A program made the translations under genes and the position numbers. Below are positions 42,607 to 52,271 of a stretch of 64,000 nt of DNA, in pieces; the first letter of the stretch is position 1; every line of letters starts with the position of its first letter. The notes under the pieces are model-generated. The model did not search any database, had not been told where the DNA came from, and saw nothing but the letters and a program-made list of their open reading frames with translations. Origin of the DNA: GCA-2729515 sp036336695 (GTDB lineage Bacteria; Myxococcota_A; UBA9160; SMWR01). Location of the stretch: the NCBI GenBank assembly GCA_036336695.1, contig JAYZFQ010000109.1:11031-75030 (forward strand). The letters run 5' to 3'.

Positions 42607-44714
42607 GGCGAACGGGCGCCCGCGGCGCGTCCGGCCGACGCGCAAAACGGGGCGCTCGAACCACGTCCAACCCGCGTGCGAAACGGGACGCTCGAACCAC
42701 GTCCAGTCCGCGTGCGACCCAGGAACGCAGGGTCCGCACTCGCGTCACCCTGATCCAGTTGGCGCTGGTTGCGGCCTTCCTGGGCCTCGCTGCGCGCGCG
42801 GCGCAACTCTCGGTCTTCGACGAACGCGGCGGCGCACGCGGGATCGCGCAGATCGAAACCGTGATGTCCCTCTCTCCGGAGCGCGGCGGCATCTTCGACC
42901 GCGGTGGCAACGAACTCGCGCTCGCAGTTGCCGCCCCGTCGGCCTACGCGATCCCCGGAGCCCTCGAAGACCGCGGCGCGGCCGCCCGAAAACTCGCAGG
43001 CGCCCTGGACATCGACCCCCAGCGCGTCGCGAACCGCCTGCGCGGACGGGACCGCTTCGTCTTCCTCGCGCGCTGGATCACTTCCGAGCAGGCCGAGCGC
43101 GTCCGCGCGCTCGATCTCCCGGGCGTCGGCATCGTCACGGAGAGCCGCCGCTCCTATCCGACCGGCCCCCTGGCCGCGCATCTCGTCGGGTTTGCCAACA
43201 TCGACGGCGATGGCGTGCGCGGCATCGAGCAGGCGGAAAACGCCTGGCTCCGCGGCACCCCCCGGCGCCTCCCCGTGGAGCGCGACGGTTCGGGACAACT
43301 CCTGGTAAACCAGGGGGGCAAAGACTGGAGCACGGCTGGCGGCGACGTCGCCTTGACGCTCGACGTCGCCATGCAGTCCGCCGCGATGGCGGCCCTCGCC
43401 GATGCGATCGCGCGCACAGGAGCCCGCTCGGGTGTCGTGGTCTCGCTCGACCCGCGCACCGGAGACGTCCTCGCGCTCGCCGAAGCGCCCTCTTTCGACC
43501 CGAACCACTTTCGGAAGCTGCGCTTCTCCGACACCCGCTCCCGTGCATTCCTCGATGCACTCGAGCCCGGCTCGACCTTCAAGGCGTTCCTGGTCGCCGC
43601 GGCGCTCGAACACAGCACGGTCACGCCGGAAGAGCTGATCGACTGCGAGCAGGGAACCTTTCGCGTTCCGGGCAAGACGATTACGGACCACCACCCCTAC
43701 GGCGAACTCTCGCCGGGCGGCATCCTCCGGGTGTCCAGCAACATCGGCGCCGTCAAGCTCGCCTTCGCACTGGGTCCCCGGAATCACCTGGCAATGCTCC
43801 GCCGCTTCGGTTTCGGTGCACCGACCGGCAGCGGCTTCCCCGACGAATCGGCGGGGGTTCTGCGCACGATCTCCCGCAATCGCCCTGTCGACCACGCGAC
43901 ACTCGCGTTCGGACAAGGCACGGGGGCGACGCCCGTGCAACTCGCCGCGGCGATGGCCGTGCTGGCCAACGACGGCCTCTGGCAGCAACCACGCCTCGTA
44001 AAAGCCCGCCGCGCCAACGGGCAACCGTGGCAGAAGACACAGATCGCACCGGGCCGGCGCGTTCTCACCGTTGAAACGGCGCGGACTGTGCTCGCGATGC
44101 TCGAAGACGTCACGGGACCGGAGGGAACCGGAAGGCGTGCGGGTCTGCGCGACCTGCGCGTCGCCGGCAAGACCGGAACGGCACAAAAATGGGATGCCGA
44201 TGCGGGGCGTTACTCCGAGGACCGCTTCATCTCGTGGTTCGTCGGCGCCGTTCCCGCCGAGGCTCCGAGACTGGCGATCGTGGTGGCCCTCGATGAGCCG
44301 CGGCGTCCTCTCCACACGGGCGGAAGCTCTGCGGCGCCTGTCTTCGCGCGGGTCGCCGCGGAACAGCTGGCGCGTTTCGGCATCGTGACCGAACCAAAGA
44401 CCACGCCGCGCAGGAAGCTTCCGGAAACAAGAATCGCACGTGCCGCAACCGAACCGCCGAAGCCCAGGCCGGTGCGAACGCACGCCCCAAGCAAACCGGT
44501 CCCCGAAGTCACGCGCCTGCTCGACCGCGTTCTGCTCCCCGACCTTCGGGGCCTGACCGTAGACCAGGTGAGGACGGTCACGGCAAAGACCGAACTCATG
44601 GTGCACATCTCGGGCAAGGGCCGCGCGGTGGCCCAGGACCCGCCGCCGGGGACCGTCATCTCGGATCGCGCGCCGGTGAGCGTGCGCTTCGAGCCGGGAG
44701 CCGATTCGATCTGA
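42603..44714 (+). CDS. ftsI: septal transpeptidase FtsI/PBP3 with PASTA domain
   Basis: 703 residues. Long Arg-rich cytosolic N-terminus with a 12-residue duplication, membrane helix (VTLIQLALVAAFLGLAA), PBP dimerisation domain, and transpeptidase motifs: SxxK in EPGSTFKAF, SxN in VSSNIGAVK, KTGT in VAGKTGTAQK. The C-terminal 65 residues form one PASTA domain (LPDLRGLTVDQVRTV), more like SpoVD-type PBPs than E. coli FtsI. ATGA overlap with ftsL. Confidence 0.94.
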   Translation: MRRTGARGASGRRAKRGARTTSNPRAKRDARTTSSPRATQERRVRTRVTLIQLALVAAFLGLAARAAQLSVFDERGGARGIAQIETVMSLSPERGGIFDRGGNELALAVAAPSAYAIPGALEDRGAAARKLAGALDIDPQRVANRLRGRDRFVFLARWITSEQAERVRALDLPGVGIVTESRRSYPTGPLAAHLVGFANIDGDGVRGIEQAENAWLRGTPRRLPVERDGSGQLLVNQGGKDWSTAGGDVALTLDVAMQSAAMAALADAIARTGARSGVVVSLDPRTGDVLALAEAPSFDPNHFRKLRFSDTRSRAFLDALEPGSTFKAFLVAAALEHSTVTPEELIDCEQGTFRVPGKTITDHHPYGELSPGGILRVSSNIGAVKLAFALGPRNHLAMLRRFGFGAPTGSGFPDESAGVLRTISRNRPVDHATLAFGQGTGATPVQLAAAMAVLANDGLWQQPRLVKARRANGQPWQKTQIAPGRRVLTVETARTVLAMLEDVTGPEGTGRRAGLRDLRVAGKTGTAQKWDADAGRYSEDRFISWFVGAVPAEAPRLAIVVALDEPRRPLHTGGSSAAPVFARVAAEQLARFGIVTEPKTTPRRKLPETRIARAATEPPKPRPVRTHAPSKPVPEVTRLLDRVLLPDLRGLTVDQVRTVTAKTELMVHISGKGRAVAQDPPPGTVISDRAPVSVRFEPGADSI
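42645..42716 (+). repeat. 36-bp tandem repeat in the ftsI N-terminal coding region
   Basis: Two adjacent 36-bp units (42645-42680 and 42681-42716) differ at only three positions. They encode KRGARTTSNPRA and KRDARTTSSPRA in the basic cytosolic tail of FtsI, keeping frame. Confidence 0.9.
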
Positions 44715-46246
44715 TGCGACTTTCCGCCCTCCTCGCCGCACTGCCCCCCGTGCCCGAACTCCGGTTGCCCGATACCGACCCTGTCATCCGAGGCGTCTGC
44801 TACGACTCCCGAGCCGTCGCCCCGGGAGACCTCTTCTTCGCCATCCGCGGCGAGTCCTCGGACGGCCACGACTACCTGGAACAGGCGGTGGAGCGCGGCG
44901 CCGCGGCACTCCTGGTCGAGGAGGCCTCCGAAACGCCGGACCTCCAGGGCCGCCCCGTCGTCGTCGTCCCGGATACACGCAGCGCCCTCGCCCCCGTCGC
45001 CTGTTGTTTCTATGGCGAGCCTGCGAACGAACTCACCCTCATCGGTATCACCGGGACCAACGGCAAGACGAGCGTCACCTACCTGGTGGAGTCGATCCTC
45101 ACGCGTGCTGATCGCCGGGTCGGCCTCATCGGAACCGTAGAGATTCGCTTCCCGGGCGAACGTCAGCGCTCGCTCAACACGACTCCGGAAAGTCTCGACC
45201 TCCAGCGCGCGCTCCGCGCGATGCGAACCCAGGGCGTCGAAGCCGTCGCGATGGAGGTCTCCTCACACGGGATCCAGTTGGGTCGCATCGCGGGGTGTCG
45301 CTTTGCCGTGGCTGCGGTGACGAACCTTTCCCAGGACCACCTCGATTTCCACACGACGATGGAGGCCTACCTCGCTGCGAAGACACAGCTGTTCCGCGCA
45401 CACCTGGCACCGGGTGGCACGGCGGTAATCAACGTCGACGACGACGCGTCGGATGCCTTCCTGGACGCAGCGCGGGAAGCCGACGCGCGCATCATTCGCG
45501 TCTCACGCAACCCGGACACGGGGTCGGACGTCACGCTCCGTCGCGCCGACGTGCGCATGGACGGCAGCGAGGTCGCGCTCCAGCTGCCCGGGGGTCCGGT
45601 GGACGTCGCGCTCCCGCTCGTTGGCGACTTCAACATCGAGAACCTGCTCGTGGCTGCGGGTGTGGCCGTGGCGCTCGACGTTCCCCCCGCGGCGATCACC
45701 GGAGGAATCGCGGCCTGCCCCCAGGTCCCGGGCCGCGTCGAACGCATCGCGGGCACCGATCCGGACGCACCGACCGTGCTCGTCGACTACGCCCACACAC
45801 CGGATGCAATCGACAAGCTCTTGAGCACCCTGAAACCCCTGACACGCGGCCGACTGGTCAGCGTCTTCGGCTGCGGCGGAGACCGGGCCCGCGGCAAGCG
45901 ACCGCTCATGGCGGCGGCCGCCGCGCGCTGGAGCGACCGGATCGTCGCCACCAGCGACAACCCGCGCACGGAGAAACCGGAGCGCATCCTCTCCGACGTC
46001 GAAGACGGCCTGCAGGACAGGAAGCGGGTAGCCCTCGACGAGCTCTATGCGACCGAAAACGCCTACGCCATTGCCGTCGATCGACGGGAAGCCATCCGCG
46101 CCGCAATCACTCAATACAATCGCGACGATACGGTGGTGATCGCCGGCAAGGGTCACGAGGACTACCAGATCATCGGTCGCGATCGGCTGCCCTTCAGCGA
46201 TCCCGAGGAGGCACGCAAGGCCCTCCTGGCGAGGACCGACCGATGA
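44714..46246 (+). CDS. murE: UDP-MurNAc-L-Ala-D-Glu:meso-diaminopimelate ligase MurE
   Basis: 510 residues. ATP loop GITGTNGKTSVTYL, EVSSHGIQLGR, and the substrate motif SDNPRTEKPERI; DNPR indicates meso-diaminopimelate as the third residue of the peptidoglycan peptide. Its start shares one base with the ftsI stop (TGATG). Confidence 0.96.
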   Translation: MRLSALLAALPPVPELRLPDTDPVIRGVCYDSRAVAPGDLFFAIRGESSDGHDYLEQAVERGAAALLVEEASETPDLQGRPVVVVPDTRSALAPVACCFYGEPANELTLIGITGTNGKTSVTYLVESILTRADRRVGLIGTVEIRFPGERQRSLNTTPESLDLQRALRAMRTQGVEAVAMEVSSHGIQLGRIAGCRFAVAAVTNLSQDHLDFHTTMEAYLAAKTQLFRAHLAPGGTAVINVDDDASDAFLDAAREADARIIRVSRNPDTGSDVTLRRADVRMDGSEVALQLPGGPVDVALPLVGDFNIENLLVAAGVAVALDVPPAAITGGIAACPQVPGRVERIAGTDPDAPTVLVDYAHTPDAIDKLLSTLKPLTRGRLVSVFGCGGDRARGKRPLMAAAAARWSDRIVATSDNPRTEKPERILSDVEDGLQDRKRVALDELYATENAYAIAVDRREAIRAAITQYNRDDTVVIAGKGHEDYQIIGRDRLPFSDPEEARKALLARTDR

Positions 46247-47634
46247 GCGTGCCCTTCAGCGCGAAAGACGTGGCCGACTGGACTGGGGGAACCCTCCTCC
46301 AGGGGAGCGGCGACGTCCAACTCACCGGGGCCTCGATCGATAGTCGCGCCGTCGCGGCGGGAGACCTCTTCGTGGCGATCGTCGGCCCGAACCACGACGC
46401 CCACGCCTACCTCGCAACCGCAGCAGAATCCGGCGCGGCAGGGTTCCTGGTCGCCCGCGACCGGGAAATCCCGGCTGTCGACCTGCCCGTGGTCGCGGTA
46501 GACGACACCACTGCTGGCCTGGGCCGTCTTGCCGCGGAACATCGCGCGCACTTCGACGGACCGGTGGTCGGCATCACGGGAAGCAATGGAAAGACAACCG
46601 CCAAGGAAATGTGCGCCGCCATTCTCGAGACCGGCGCGCGCACCCTGCGCAATCGCGGCAACTTGAACAACCATTTCGGCCTGCCCCTGACACTGCTCGC
46701 TCGCGGGCCCGAGCATCGCCGCATCGTGGTCGAACTCGGCATGAACCACCGCGGTGAGATCGCAGAACTCGCCGCGATCGCCCGACCCCAGATCGGAGCC
46801 GTCACGAACGTCGGCACCGCCCACATCGAATACCTCGGCAGTCGCGAAGCCATCGCGAGCGAGAAAGGCGATCTCCTGGCGTCATTGCCGCACGATGGCG
46901 TTGCCGTCATCAACGCCGACGACCCCTTCGCCGACGCGTTGGCGCAGCGAACGGAGGCACGGATCGTGCGCTTCGGTCGCGGCGACACCGCGGACGTCCG
47001 GCCCGCTGACGTGTGCCACGAGGAAGGAAGGTTCCGTTTCCGGCTGCAGACACCCGCTGGCGAGACTTCCCTGGAAGTGACCGGACTGGACGAAACGACG
47101 CTTGTCAACGCACTCTGTGCCGCCGCCGCGGCTTCGGCCGCCGGCGCGAGCCTCGACGAAATCGCCGCGGGCCTCGCCGCCTATCGACCGGTGTCCGGCA
47201 GGCTCGAACGACGGAACCTCCCGGACCGTGTCGTCATCATCGACGATTCGTACAACGCGAACCCCCAGTCCATGGAAGTCGCCCTCGGTGTTCTCGCACG
47301 CTCGGGGAACGGGCGGCGCATCGCGGTGCTCGGCGACATGGGAGAACTCGGCGAAAGTGCGGAAAGCGCGCACCGCGACGCAGGGAGGCTGTCGGCGCAG
47401 CTCGGCATCGACTTCCTCGTTGCCGTCGGCAACCACGCCCACCTGGTCGCCGAGGGCGCTCGGCAAGCGGGGTTTTCCGCCGGGCAGATCCATGAACTCC
47501 CGAACAGCCAGGCGGCGGGCCAGACGGTTCGCTCGCTACTGGAACCCGGCGCCTGGATCCTGGTCAAAGGTTCCCGCTCCATGCGTATGGAGCGCGTGAC
47601 TCGTTACCTCGAAGCGGAGGCCGAAGCCCGATGA
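46243..47634 (+). CDS. murF: UDP-MurNAc-tripeptide:D-Ala-D-Ala ligase MurF
   Basis: 463 residues from ATG 46243 (ATGA overlap). ATP loop GITGSNGKTTAKEM, NHFGLPLTLL, VELGMNHRGEIAEL, DDSYNANPQSMEVAL and GDMGELGE are all present. Adds D-Ala-D-Ala in the cytosol. No ddl gene in the cluster makes its dipeptide substrate. Confidence 0.96.
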   Translation: MSVPFSAKDVADWTGGTLLQGSGDVQLTGASIDSRAVAAGDLFVAIVGPNHDAHAYLATAAESGAAGFLVARDREIPAVDLPVVAVDDTTAGLGRLAAEHRAHFDGPVVGITGSNGKTTAKEMCAAILETGARTLRNRGNLNNHFGLPLTLLARGPEHRRIVVELGMNHRGEIAELAAIARPQIGAVTNVGTAHIEYLGSREAIASEKGDLLASLPHDGVAVINADDPFADALAQRTEARIVRFGRGDTADVRPADVCHEEGRFRFRLQTPAGETSLEVTGLDETTLVNALCAAAAASAAGASLDEIAAGLAAYRPVSGRLERRNLPDRVVIIDDSYNANPQSMEVALGVLARSGNGRRIAVLGDMGELGESAESAHRDAGRLSAQLGIDFLVAVGNHAHLVAEGARQAGFSAGQIHELPNSQAAGQTVRSLLEPGAWILVKGSRSMRMERVTRYLEAEAEAR

Positions 47635-48704
47635 TCTACCACCTACTGTATCCGCTCGCTTCTGATGTCAGCGCCTTCAACGTCTTTCGGTACATCACGT
47701 TCCGCACCGGCGCCGCAACGCTGACGGCATTGTTCATTGCCTTCGCGTTCGGACCGGCGCTGATCCAGAAGCTCGCGAACCTGCGCGTCGGGCAACCGAT
47801 CCGCGAGATCGGACCCGCCCACCAGGACAAGGCAGGCACCCCCACGATGGGTGGCATCCTGATCCTGCTCTCCCTGCTCGTATCGGTGCTGCTCTGGTCG
47901 AACCTCGACAACCGGTTCGTCTGGACAGTGGTCGGCGTCACCACCGGCTTCGGGCTCCTCGGTTTCATCGACGACTACCGAAAGGTCACGGAAGGCCATT
48001 CCGGAGGCATCTCGGCGCGCATGAAGCTGGTCTGGCAAACCGCCCTCGGACTCGCGGTCGCCGTGGCGATCTACACGGACCCGGGATTCGATGCAGAACT
48101 CGCCGTTCCCTTCTTCAAGAACTTCACTCCGAACATCGGCTGGGTGTACGTCCCGGTGGCCACGTTCATCATCGTGGGGGCGAGCAACGCGGTAAACCTC
48201 ACGGACGGCCTCGACGGCCTCGCCATCGGTCCGGTGATGATCACGGCCGGCACCTTTCTCATTCTCTCCTACGCGGCGGGGCACGCAGGCATCGCGGACT
48301 ACCTCGCCATCAAGTACGTCCCCGACGCTGGCGGCCTCGCCATCTTCTGCGGGGCGCTGATCGGCGGCGGCCTCGGGTTCTTGTGGTTCAACGCCTCGCC
48401 GGCCCAGCTCTTCATGGGCGACGTGGGATCTCTCGCCCTCGGCGGAGCGCTCGGAACCATTGCGGTCCTGATCCGGCAGGAGATCCTCCTCGCGGTCGTC
48501 GGCGGAATCTTCGTGATCGAAACGCTGTCCGTGGCGATCCAGGTGGCGGTGTTCCGAACCACGGGACGGCGGGTGTTCCTCATGGCACCGATCCATCACC
48601 ACTTCGAAAAACTCGGCTGGCCCGAGCAGAAGATCGTGGTCCGCTTCTGGATCATCTCCGCGATCCTCGGCCTCGTCGCCCTGTCATCGCTGAAGCTGCG
48701 CTGA
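47631..48704 (+). CDS. mraY: phospho-MurNAc-pentapeptide transferase MraY
   Basis: 357-residue, about ten-helix membrane enzyme that makes lipid I. HQDKAGTPTMGG, FIDDYRKVTEGHSGG, NAVNLTDGLDGLA and the loop LMAPIHHHFEKLGWPE are the conserved catalytic and binding segments. ATGA overlap with murF; stop shares a base with murD. Confidence 0.97.
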   Translation: MIYHLLYPLASDVSAFNVFRYITFRTGAATLTALFIAFAFGPALIQKLANLRVGQPIREIGPAHQDKAGTPTMGGILILLSLLVSVLLWSNLDNRFVWTVVGVTTGFGLLGFIDDYRKVTEGHSGGISARMKLVWQTALGLAVAVAIYTDPGFDAELAVPFFKNFTPNIGWVYVPVATFIIVGASNAVNLTDGLDGLAIGPVMITAGTFLILSYAAGHAGIADYLAIKYVPDAGGLAIFCGALIGGGLGFLWFNASPAQLFMGDVGSLALGGALGTIAVLIRQEILLAVVGGIFVIETLSVAIQVAVFRTTGRRVFLMAPIHHHFEKLGWPEQKIVVRFWIISAILGLVALSSLKLR

Positions 48705-50020
48705 TGCTCGAACTCGCGGACAAACGGGTACTGGTGCTGGGGCTCGGAATTTCCGGGCAGAGCGCCGCCCGCTTCTGCGCCGATCGGGGGGCACGCGTCG
48801 TCGCCGCCGACGAGCGCATCCCCGACAGCACTCCCCCGGTTCCGGGCGTGGAGTTCATCGTGGGGCAGCCCTTCCCGGATCCCGCAGCCTTCGATCTCGT
48901 CGTGCCGAGCCCGGGCGTTCCCCCCGCCGCCTACCGGGCCCGTTCACGGCGCGTCTGGGGGGATGTAGAACTCGCGTGGCGCGCCTTCCCCGTGCCGGTC
49001 GTCGCAGTGACGGGGACGAACGGCAAGAGCACGGTCACGCGGATGCTCGAGGCGGCGCTCTTCGCGTCCGGCTTCCGGGTACGCGCCGCTGGAAACGTCG
49101 GAGAACCCGTCCTCGACCTGGTCGGCGCTGCACTGGACGTCGCCGTGCTCGAGGTGTCTTCCTTCCAACTCGAAACCACCGAAGATTTCCGGCCGGCGGT
49201 CGCCGTCGTCCTGAACGTCACCCCCGATCACCTGGACCGCCACGGAACCTTCGAGTCCTACACCGAAGCCAAGGCCCGGATTTTCGCGAACCAGCAACCC
49301 GAGGATACGGCAGTCCTCAACGCCGACGATCCCGCGGCCCGCCGGTTCGCGGAACGCACACGCGGTCGCGTCCTGCTTTTCTCGGCGACGGGACCCGTCG
49401 CCGAGGGCGCTTGGCTCGACGAAGGCGTCGCGGTCCTCGAGGTCGGGGGTGAGACGCGCCGCATTCCCCTGGCCACTTCCCTCCCGGGCCGGCACAACCG
49501 GGAAAATGCGTTGGCTGCGCTGGTCGCCGCCCACGCCGCCGGCGCCGATCCGGAGCGGGCCGCCGAGGGAATTGCCGCGTTCTCGGGCCTGCCCCACCGC
49601 ATGGAAGCCGTGGCGACGATCGGCGGCGTCTCGTACGTGAACGACTCGAAGGCGACCAACCCCAGCGCAGCGGCGCGGGCGCTCGGGGCGACCGGTGCAC
49701 CCATCATCTGGATCGCCGGCGGACGCAGCAAGGACCTCGACTTCACCGCGCTGGCCGGCGTCGCGCGACAGAAGGTACGCGCCGCCGTGTTGATCGGCGA
49801 AGCGGCGAGCGAGATCGAAGCGGCACTCGATGCATCGGTCGACGTCCAACACGCGCGCACCCTCCAGGACGCGGTCGGTCGGGCTGCCGGGCTCTCCCAG
49901 CCGGGGGACGTCGTACTCCTGGCACCGGCCTGCGCCAGTCAGGACCAGTTTCGCGATTTCGAAGAACGCGGCGAATGCTTTCGGGCCTCCGTCCGCGCCC
50001 TGGGAGAAACGCGACCGTGA
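48704..50020 (+). CDS. murD: UDP-MurNAc-L-Ala:D-glutamate ligase MurD
   Basis: 438 residues from ATG 48704 (TGATG with mraY). N-terminal RVLVLGLGISGQSAARF, ATP loop VTGTNGKSTVTRM, EVSSFQLETT, and C-terminal VNDSKATNP. Cytosolic. The stop overlaps ftsW (GTGA). Confidence 0.96.
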   Translation: MLELADKRVLVLGLGISGQSAARFCADRGARVVAADERIPDSTPPVPGVEFIVGQPFPDPAAFDLVVPSPGVPPAAYRARSRRVWGDVELAWRAFPVPVVAVTGTNGKSTVTRMLEAALFASGFRVRAAGNVGEPVLDLVGAALDVAVLEVSSFQLETTEDFRPAVAVVLNVTPDHLDRHGTFESYTEAKARIFANQQPEDTAVLNADDPAARRFAERTRGRVLLFSATGPVAEGAWLDEGVAVLEVGGETRRIPLATSLPGRHNRENALAALVAAHAAGADPERAAEGIAAFSGLPHRMEAVATIGGVSYVNDSKATNPSAAARALGATGAPIIWIAGGRSKDLDFTALAGVARQKVRAAVLIGEAASEIEAALDASVDVQHARTLQDAVGRAAGLSQPGDVVLLAPACASQDQFRDFEERGECFRASVRALGETRP

Positions 50021-51195
50021 CACGGGCCAAGCGCGAACGCGCAACGCTGCTCGAAGGCGGCGTCTTTTCGGCAGCCGCCCTGCTTGCCGGGTTTGGCGTC
50101 GTGATGGTCTACAGCACGACGGCGCCGCTGGCGATGGGGAGCCCCATCCCCCCGCACTTCATCCGGCACGTCGTCGCCCTGGTTGGGGGGATCGCCCTCG
50201 TTGCAATCGGCCTGCACCTCCCGCTGAGTTTCTGGCGCCGGATCGCGCGGCCGCTGTGGGGTGTCGGCGTCGTACTCCTCGGAGCAACCCTCGTATTCGG
50301 GATCGAAGCCAATGGCGCCCGCCGCTGGCTGCCGCTGCCCATCATCCCGGCCAGTCTCCAGGCCGCCGAAATCGCCCGCTTCGCGACAGTGCTCGCCGTC
50401 GCGGCGCTGCTGGCCCGCGCGCAACCCGACGACGGCCGCGCGCTGCTCCGCGCGATGCTCCTGGCGGCGATTCCCGCCGGGCTGCTCGTGCTCCAGCCGG
50501 ATTTCGGAAGCGCGGCGCTCCTGATACTACTCGTCGGGCTGCTGCTGTTCGCCGCGGGACTGCCCCTGGGACGCCTGCTGGGTCTCGGTGCTTGCGGCGC
50601 CCTGTTCATCGCGGCGTACAGCACGGCGCGCCCGTACGCGATGGCGCGCTGGAAGGGATTCCTGGCTCCCTGGCAGAACGCACAGTCCGAGGGCTTCCAA
50701 CTCGTTCAGTCCTTCGTCGCTTTCGGCCGGGGCGGAACGCTGGGCGTCGGACTCGGTGACGGCCGACAGAAACTCTCGTACCTGCCCGAGGCCCATACCG
50801 ACTTCATTCTTTCCGTCGTTGCCGAGGAACTCGGGCTCCTCGGTGTGCTCGTCGTCCTCGGCGCCTTTGCCGCGCTGGCCATGGCCGGCATGCGCGTGGC
50901 CCGCCGTGCCGAAGATCCTTTCGCGCAGCTCCTCGCCTTCGGGATGACCGCATTCCTCGTGGTTCCCGCAGCGGTCAACGCAGGCGTGGTGATGGGCCTG
51001 CTTCCGACCACGGGGTTCAGCTTGCCCTTCGTCTCTTTCGGGTCGAACTCCCTCGCCGTCTGCGCCCTGGCCCTCGGCGTCCTGCTGCGCGTGGCCCGTC
51101 ACCCCGACGAAGCCGCGAGTCCGGGCGGGGCAAACCGGAACACGCATCGAAACACGGCGCGCAAATCGGCGCAGCGGAGGACCGCGCGGCCATGA
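50017..51195 (+). CDS. ftsW: septal peptidoglycan polymerase FtsW
   Basis: 392-residue SEDS protein with about ten helices, from GTG 50017. VVMVYSTTAP, LVLQPDFGSAALLI, FGRGGTLGVGLGDG, the catalytic-Asp region HTDFILSVVAEELG, and TTGFSLPFVSFGSNS are family hallmarks. Partner of FtsI. The C-terminal tail is basic (NRNTHRNTARKSAQRR). Confidence 0.95.
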   Translation: MTRAKRERATLLEGGVFSAAALLAGFGVVMVYSTTAPLAMGSPIPPHFIRHVVALVGGIALVAIGLHLPLSFWRRIARPLWGVGVVLLGATLVFGIEANGARRWLPLPIIPASLQAAEIARFATVLAVAALLARAQPDDGRALLRAMLLAAIPAGLLVLQPDFGSAALLILLVGLLLFAAGLPLGRLLGLGACGALFIAAYSTARPYAMARWKGFLAPWQNAQSEGFQLVQSFVAFGRGGTLGVGLGDGRQKLSYLPEAHTDFILSVVAEELGLLGVLVVLGAFAALAMAGMRVARRAEDPFAQLLAFGMTAFLVVPAAVNAGVVMGLLPTTGFSLPFVSFGSNSLAVCALALGVLLRVARHPDEAASPGGANRNTHRNTARKSAQRRTARP

Positions 51196-52271
51196 ACTGG
51201 GTCGTCGCCGGCGGCGGAACCGGGGGCCACGTCACTCCGGCCCTCGCACTTGCGGAACGGATCCGCGAGCGGGGCGATGACGTACTGGTCATGGGCGGCC
51301 GCCTGGGGCTGGAGTCCCGGCTCGTGCCGGAAGCCGGCTTCGAACTCGTTGCGCTCCCGGCCCGGCAGCTCATGGGAAGGGGACTCGGCGCTCGCATCGC
51401 GGCCCTCCCGGTACTGCTCGGGGCCTGTGCGGCGGCCTGGCGTTTTATGGGAAGGCGGCGCACCCACCGGGTCATCTCGGTCGGCGGCTACGCATCGGTC
51501 CCGGCAGTCGCCGCGGCCGCCCTCCGGCGCGTTCCCATCGCGCTCGTGGAACCCAACGCCGTGCCTGGCCGGGCGAACCGGGCGGCCGCGCGTTTCGCCC
51601 GCCAGATCTTCACCGGCTTCGACGAAGCCGCTGCCGCCCTGTCCCCGCGCGCCGTGACCACAGGGATCCCGCTGCGACGTTCCCTGGTCGAGACCTTCCG
51701 CGGCGGCGGCCCTCGCCGAACTCCCGCGCCGCCGTTCCACCTGCTCGTGTTCGGCGGCAGCCAGGGCGCACGTCAACTCAACGAGGCCCTGATCGCCATC
51801 GCTCCGCGTCTCGACCCCGGCAAGGTCGAGGTCTTCCACCAGAGCGGCGCGGCGGACCGGGAGCGCGTCGCCGCTGCCTACGCCGCCCGCGGCATTCGCG
51901 CGGAGGTCGTCGCGTTCGAACCCGACATGCCCGGCCGCTACCGCTGGGCGGACCTGGCCCTGTGCCGCTCGGGCGCACTCACCGTCGCCGAACTCACCTT
52001 GGCCGGGCTGGCTTCGCTGCTCGTTCCCTACCCCCACGCCGCCGACGACCACCAGCGCGCCAATGCCCGGGCGCTCTCCCAGGCCGGCGCCGCCCAACTG
52101 CTCGACGCGCGCCCGCTGGAACCCGACGCGCTCTGCGCAGCGCTGGACACCCTGCTCGCCTCCCCGCAGCAGATCACCGACATGGGCTTGCGCGCCGCCG
52201 CACTCGCCCAGCCCGATGCGGCAGAGCGCATCGTGCAGGCGTGCGCCGCACTCGGGGAGTCCGGGACATGA
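51192..52271 (+). CDS. murG: UDP-GlcNAc:lipid I N-acetylglucosaminyltransferase MurG
   Basis: 359 residues. GGGTGGHVTPALALAE at the N-terminus, VGGYASVPAVAAA, VEPNAVPGRANR, FGGSQGARQLNE and the UDP-GlcNAc site RSGALTVAELTLAG. Makes lipid II on the inner face of the membrane. ATGA overlap both ends. Confidence 0.97.
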   Translation: MNWVVAGGGTGGHVTPALALAERIRERGDDVLVMGGRLGLESRLVPEAGFELVALPARQLMGRGLGARIAALPVLLGACAAAWRFMGRRRTHRVISVGGYASVPAVAAAALRRVPIALVEPNAVPGRANRAAARFARQIFTGFDEAAAALSPRAVTTGIPLRRSLVETFRGGGPRRTPAPPFHLLVFGGSQGARQLNEALIAIAPRLDPGKVEVFHQSGAADRERVAAAYAARGIRAEVVAFEPDMPGRYRWADLALCRSGALTVAELTLAGLASLLVPYPHAADDHQRANARALSQAGAAQLLDARPLEPDALCAALDTLLASPQQITDMGLRAAALAQPDAAERIVQACAALGESGT

